Origin: Dehalococcoidia bacterium UBA6627
GTDB taxonomy: Bacteria; Chloroflexota; Dehalococcoidia; UBA2979
Assembly: GCA_002455955.1 (NCBI GenBank)
Contig: DKLZ01000075.1
Coordinates: 1,204-65,203, forward strand
Reading direction: 5' to 3'
Length of the DNA stretch: 64,000 nucleotides
The notes under the pieces were generated by a model. The model was not told the DNA's origin and made no database searches. It worked only from the letters and a program-made list of their open reading frames with translations. The stretch's first letter is position 1; every line of letters starts with the position of its first letter. The translations under genes and the position numbers were made by a program. Positions 62,337 through 64,000 of this stretch are shown piece after piece.

Positions 62337-63338
62337 TTGACCGCCGAGCCACCTGATATGGAATACACGACTTTGGGAAATACCGGTCTACACGTCAGTG
62401 TCGCAGGCCTCGGAGCTGGTGGATTCAGTCGAATCGGACAGGGCACCGGGAAAACTGAGGCAGAATCAATCTCGATTGTGAGACAGTCCCTCGATCTGGG
62501 TGTGAACTTTATCGACACGGCTGCGAGCTATGGAACTGAGTCGATCATCGGTAAGGCGCTAAAAGGAATTGATCGAGACGCATTCGTGATCTCAACAAAA
62601 GCCACCGTCGGAAGCAAAAAATCAAATGGGGATGGCGCCGACTCAGGTTTGCGCTCCCCGGAAAATGTGGTCGCGAGTCTCGACAACTCACTTCGAAATC
62701 TTGGGCTCGACTGTATAGATGTGTTCCATTTGCATCGCGTATTGCCAGAGACCTACACATACGCACGGGATGTACTCGTACCAGCACTAGCTATCGAGCA
62801 ACGTAAAGGAAAGTTCAAGTTCCTTGGCGTTACAGAAGCACCGGAGGACAAACATCACGAGTCTCTAAATCAAGCAATCAACGAAGATTGCTACACCGTG
62901 ATCATGGTGGCCTATTCCATGCTAAATCAGTCCGCTCGAACACAACTCTTTCAGAAGACACTCGATAAGGGAATCGGAGTTCTCATCATGTTCGCGGTTC
63001 GGCTCCTGTTCAGCGAACCTGGTCGATTAAACCGTGTGATCGGTGAACTAGTAGATCAGGGGCGGCTGCCAGCAGAGATTATGAACGATGGGGGCACTCT
63101 CGGATTCCTAATTCACGAAAACGGCGCCCTCAACATAGTTGATGCGGCTTACCGTTATTGCCGGCATACGATTGGTACAGATGTAGTGCTATTTGGAACC
63201 GGTAATCCTGACCACGTTCAAGCGAACGTAGAATCGATCCTGAGACCACCGCTTCCCGCAAAGGATGTCGAACGCCTCGAATCAATATTCGGGGCGCTCA
63301 CAGGTATTGGGCTAGACAGACCTGGGAAGAGTTCTTGA
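62337..63338 (+). CDS. Aldo/keto reductase
   Basis: An NAD(P)H-dependent oxidoreductase of 333 residues. It begins EYTTLGNTGLHVSVAGLGAG. The tetrad is visible: Asp and Tyr in FIDTAASYGTES, Lys in VISTKATVGS, and His in DVFHLHRVLPE. The end GTDVVLFGTGNPDHVQANVE is the cofactor-binding part. A TTG at 62337 has GGAG eight bases upstream; an ATG at 62358 is an alternative. It lies downstream of the fused CoA-transferase on the same strand and may share its transcript. The substrate is unknown. Confidence 0.9.
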   Translation: MTAEPPDMEYTTLGNTGLHVSVAGLGAGGFSRIGQGTGKTEAESISIVRQSLDLGVNFIDTAASYGTESIIGKALKGIDRDAFVISTKATVGSKKSNGDGADSGLRSPENVVASLDNSLRNLGLDCIDVFHLHRVLPETYTYARDVLVPALAIEQRKGKFKFLGVTEAPEDKHHESLNQAINEDCYTVIMVAYSMLNQSARTQLFQKTLDKGIGVLIMFAVRLLFSEPGRLNRVIGELVDQGRLPAEIMNDGGTLGFLIHENGALNIVDAAYRYCRHTIGTDVVLFGTGNPDHVQANVESILRPPLPAKDVERLESIFGALTGIGLDRPGKSS

Positions 63339-63396
63339 TGCAATCGAGAGCAACGATCTAGACATCGACTAAACAAACGGCTCAGGACTTCAATTT

Positions 63397-63600
63397 TCAG
63401 CGTTGAAGAAAACCCGCCTCAGAATGTGCAGCGCCCCCTACTTCATTCAGTAGTCTCGCAGCATTACCACCCAGCCATCGATCTCTGACATGACGAAGTG
63501 GTACGTCAGGCATCTCCTGCACTGCAAGGGCATATGGAATCAGATTGTTCGTCACGAACAGCACAAGACCGCTCAATAATGAAGAGCCCCTGAGAGACCT
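63397..63600 (-). pseudogene. Remnant of an amidohydrolase C-terminus
   Basis: On the minus strand a frame without a credible start ends at TGA 63397-63399. It reads LFVTNNLIPYALAVQEMPDV then PLRHVRDRWLGGNAARLLNE and about 15 more residues. The WLGGNAARLL piece is the usual end of amidohydrolase-2 family proteins. The catalytic barrel is missing upstream, where the neighbouring gene start lies instead. It is therefore a decayed or cut gene. Confidence 0.6.
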
Positions 63601-63679
63601 GTTAGTGTGCTGATAACATCCTGAACGCTAGCAAACGATATGACAGTTAGCTGGTTGCGCCGCATCGAAAGGATTTCCC

Positions 63680-64000
63680 ATGATCACCCGCTTCTCCTCT
63701 CTATACGCTGGGCACGTCGACTTGGAAGATATGGGCCAAGAAGCAACACCAGCTAACGAACGACGCCTGCCGAACGAACATCTCGCGACAGTATTTTCCA
63801 AAACTGAAGCGATGGCCGTGTGCATGGACAAGAATGGCTACGACACGCTGTGGTTGGCTGAACATCATTTTCAGCACGAAGGATACGAATGCATCCCCAA
63901 TCTAATGATGATGGGTGTGCATTTGGCACACCTCACAGAAACTCTCAAGATTGGCTGTGGATTCAACGTTGCGCCAATGTGGCATCCACTTCGCCTAGCC
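63680..64000 (+). CDS. Luciferase-like flavin monooxygenase, partial
   Basis: The first 107 codons of a bacterial-luciferase-like (LLM) FMN- or F420-dependent enzyme, cut by the window end. It begins MITRFSSLYAGHVDLEDMGQ. YDTLWLAEHHFQHEGYECIP is the hallmark of the family, and KIGCGFNVAPMWHPLRLA follows. AAGGA stands seven bases before the ATG. Such enzymes oxidise a range of small organic molecules. Whether it is intact cannot be seen. Confidence 0.88.
   Translation, partial: MITRFSSLYAGHVDLEDMGQEATPANERRLPNEHLATVFSKTEAMAVCMDKNGYDTLWLAEHHFQHEGYECIPNLMMMGVHLAHLTETLKIGCGFNVAPMWHPLRLA

Noticed and set aside
1..64000. CRISPR arrays, insertion sequences and rRNA genes
   Set aside because: I looked for regularly spaced repeats, transposase motifs and rRNA sequences by eye and found none.

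Overview
The window looks like chromosome of a free-living aerobic bacterium. Its gene content fits marine Chloroflexota of the SAR202 / Dehalococcoidia type: several CaiB/BaiF class III CoA-transferases (one a double-domain fusion), a xanthine-dehydrogenase-type molybdenum hydroxylase, a luciferase-like flavin monooxygenase, short-chain dehydrogenases, a phytanoyl-CoA dioxygenase and an ADP-forming acyl-CoA synthetase. The lineage is inferred from this mix only; there is no rRNA or other marker here. Base composition looks near 50% G+C, except for a visibly AT-richer vitamin B12 uptake cassette near 55.0-58.5 kb. I saw no insertion sequence, prophage, CRISPR array or plasmid gene.

Layout. 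0-4 kb: small excisionase-type HTH protein, cysteine desulfurase and the two subunits of an ADP-forming acyl-CoA synthetase (minus strand). 4-8.4 kb: peptidyl-tRNA hydrolase, an intrinsic terminator, then mfd. 8.6-13.7 kb: phytanoyl-CoA dioxygenase, HAD hydrolase, GNAT acetyltransferase, gamma-carbonic-anhydrase-like protein, amidohydrolase and a membrane protein. 13.8 kb: tRNA-Pro(GGG). 14-17.5 kb: alpha/beta hydrolase and two CoA-transferases. 17.6-20.9 kb: frdABCD complex II (minus strand). 21-26.7 kb: SDR dehydrogenase, three-subunit molybdenum hydroxylase and a MoaD/ThiS-like protein. 27-31.2 kb: divergent dihydropteroate synthase, a DUF2520 dehydrogenase-like protein, a DegT-like protein without its PLP lysine, and a reduced ROK-like protein. 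31.2-32.9 kb: glutamine-dependent NAD synthetase.

33.2-45.7 kb is a cytochrome c respiration block. A caa3-type oxidase operon (subunits II, I, III, IV) is read leftward. A nearly gap-free System I cytochrome c maturation operon (ccmG-E-F-H-I-like, a secreted protein, ccmA-B-C-D), followed by heme farnesyltransferase ctaB, is read rightward. The maturation genes would supply the heme c of oxidase subunit II, and ctaB would supply heme O, the precursor of heme A. With the Frd complex this forms most of a respiratory chain.

45.8-52 kb holds a GreA-like factor with an extra N-terminal domain, rsmG, and a loose region with a Yip1-like membrane protein, tRNA-Ala(GGC), an orphan DNA methyltransferase, small proteins, strong inverted repeats, and an 80-base inverted second copy of the start of the Yip1-like gene. 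52-55 kb: nucleoside-diphosphate-sugar epimerase-like protein and a large alpha/beta hydrolase-domain protein. 55-58.7 kb: btuF-btuC-btuD behind a recognisable cobalamin riboswitch. 58.9-64 kb: SCP2-like protein, a tiny Cys-rich protein, the fused CoA-transferase, an aldo/keto reductase, a remnant of an amidohydrolase and the start of a luciferase-like monooxygenase cut by the window edge.

Most notable: the cobalamin riboswitch with its B12 transporter; the Lys-to-His DegT-like protein; the 80-base inverted duplication bracketing a tRNA and methyltransferase; a secreted protein in the ccm operon that appears to start at CTG; and the MoaD-like protein whose terminal Gly-Gly is capped by alanine. 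I found no complete, clearly new multi-gene system.
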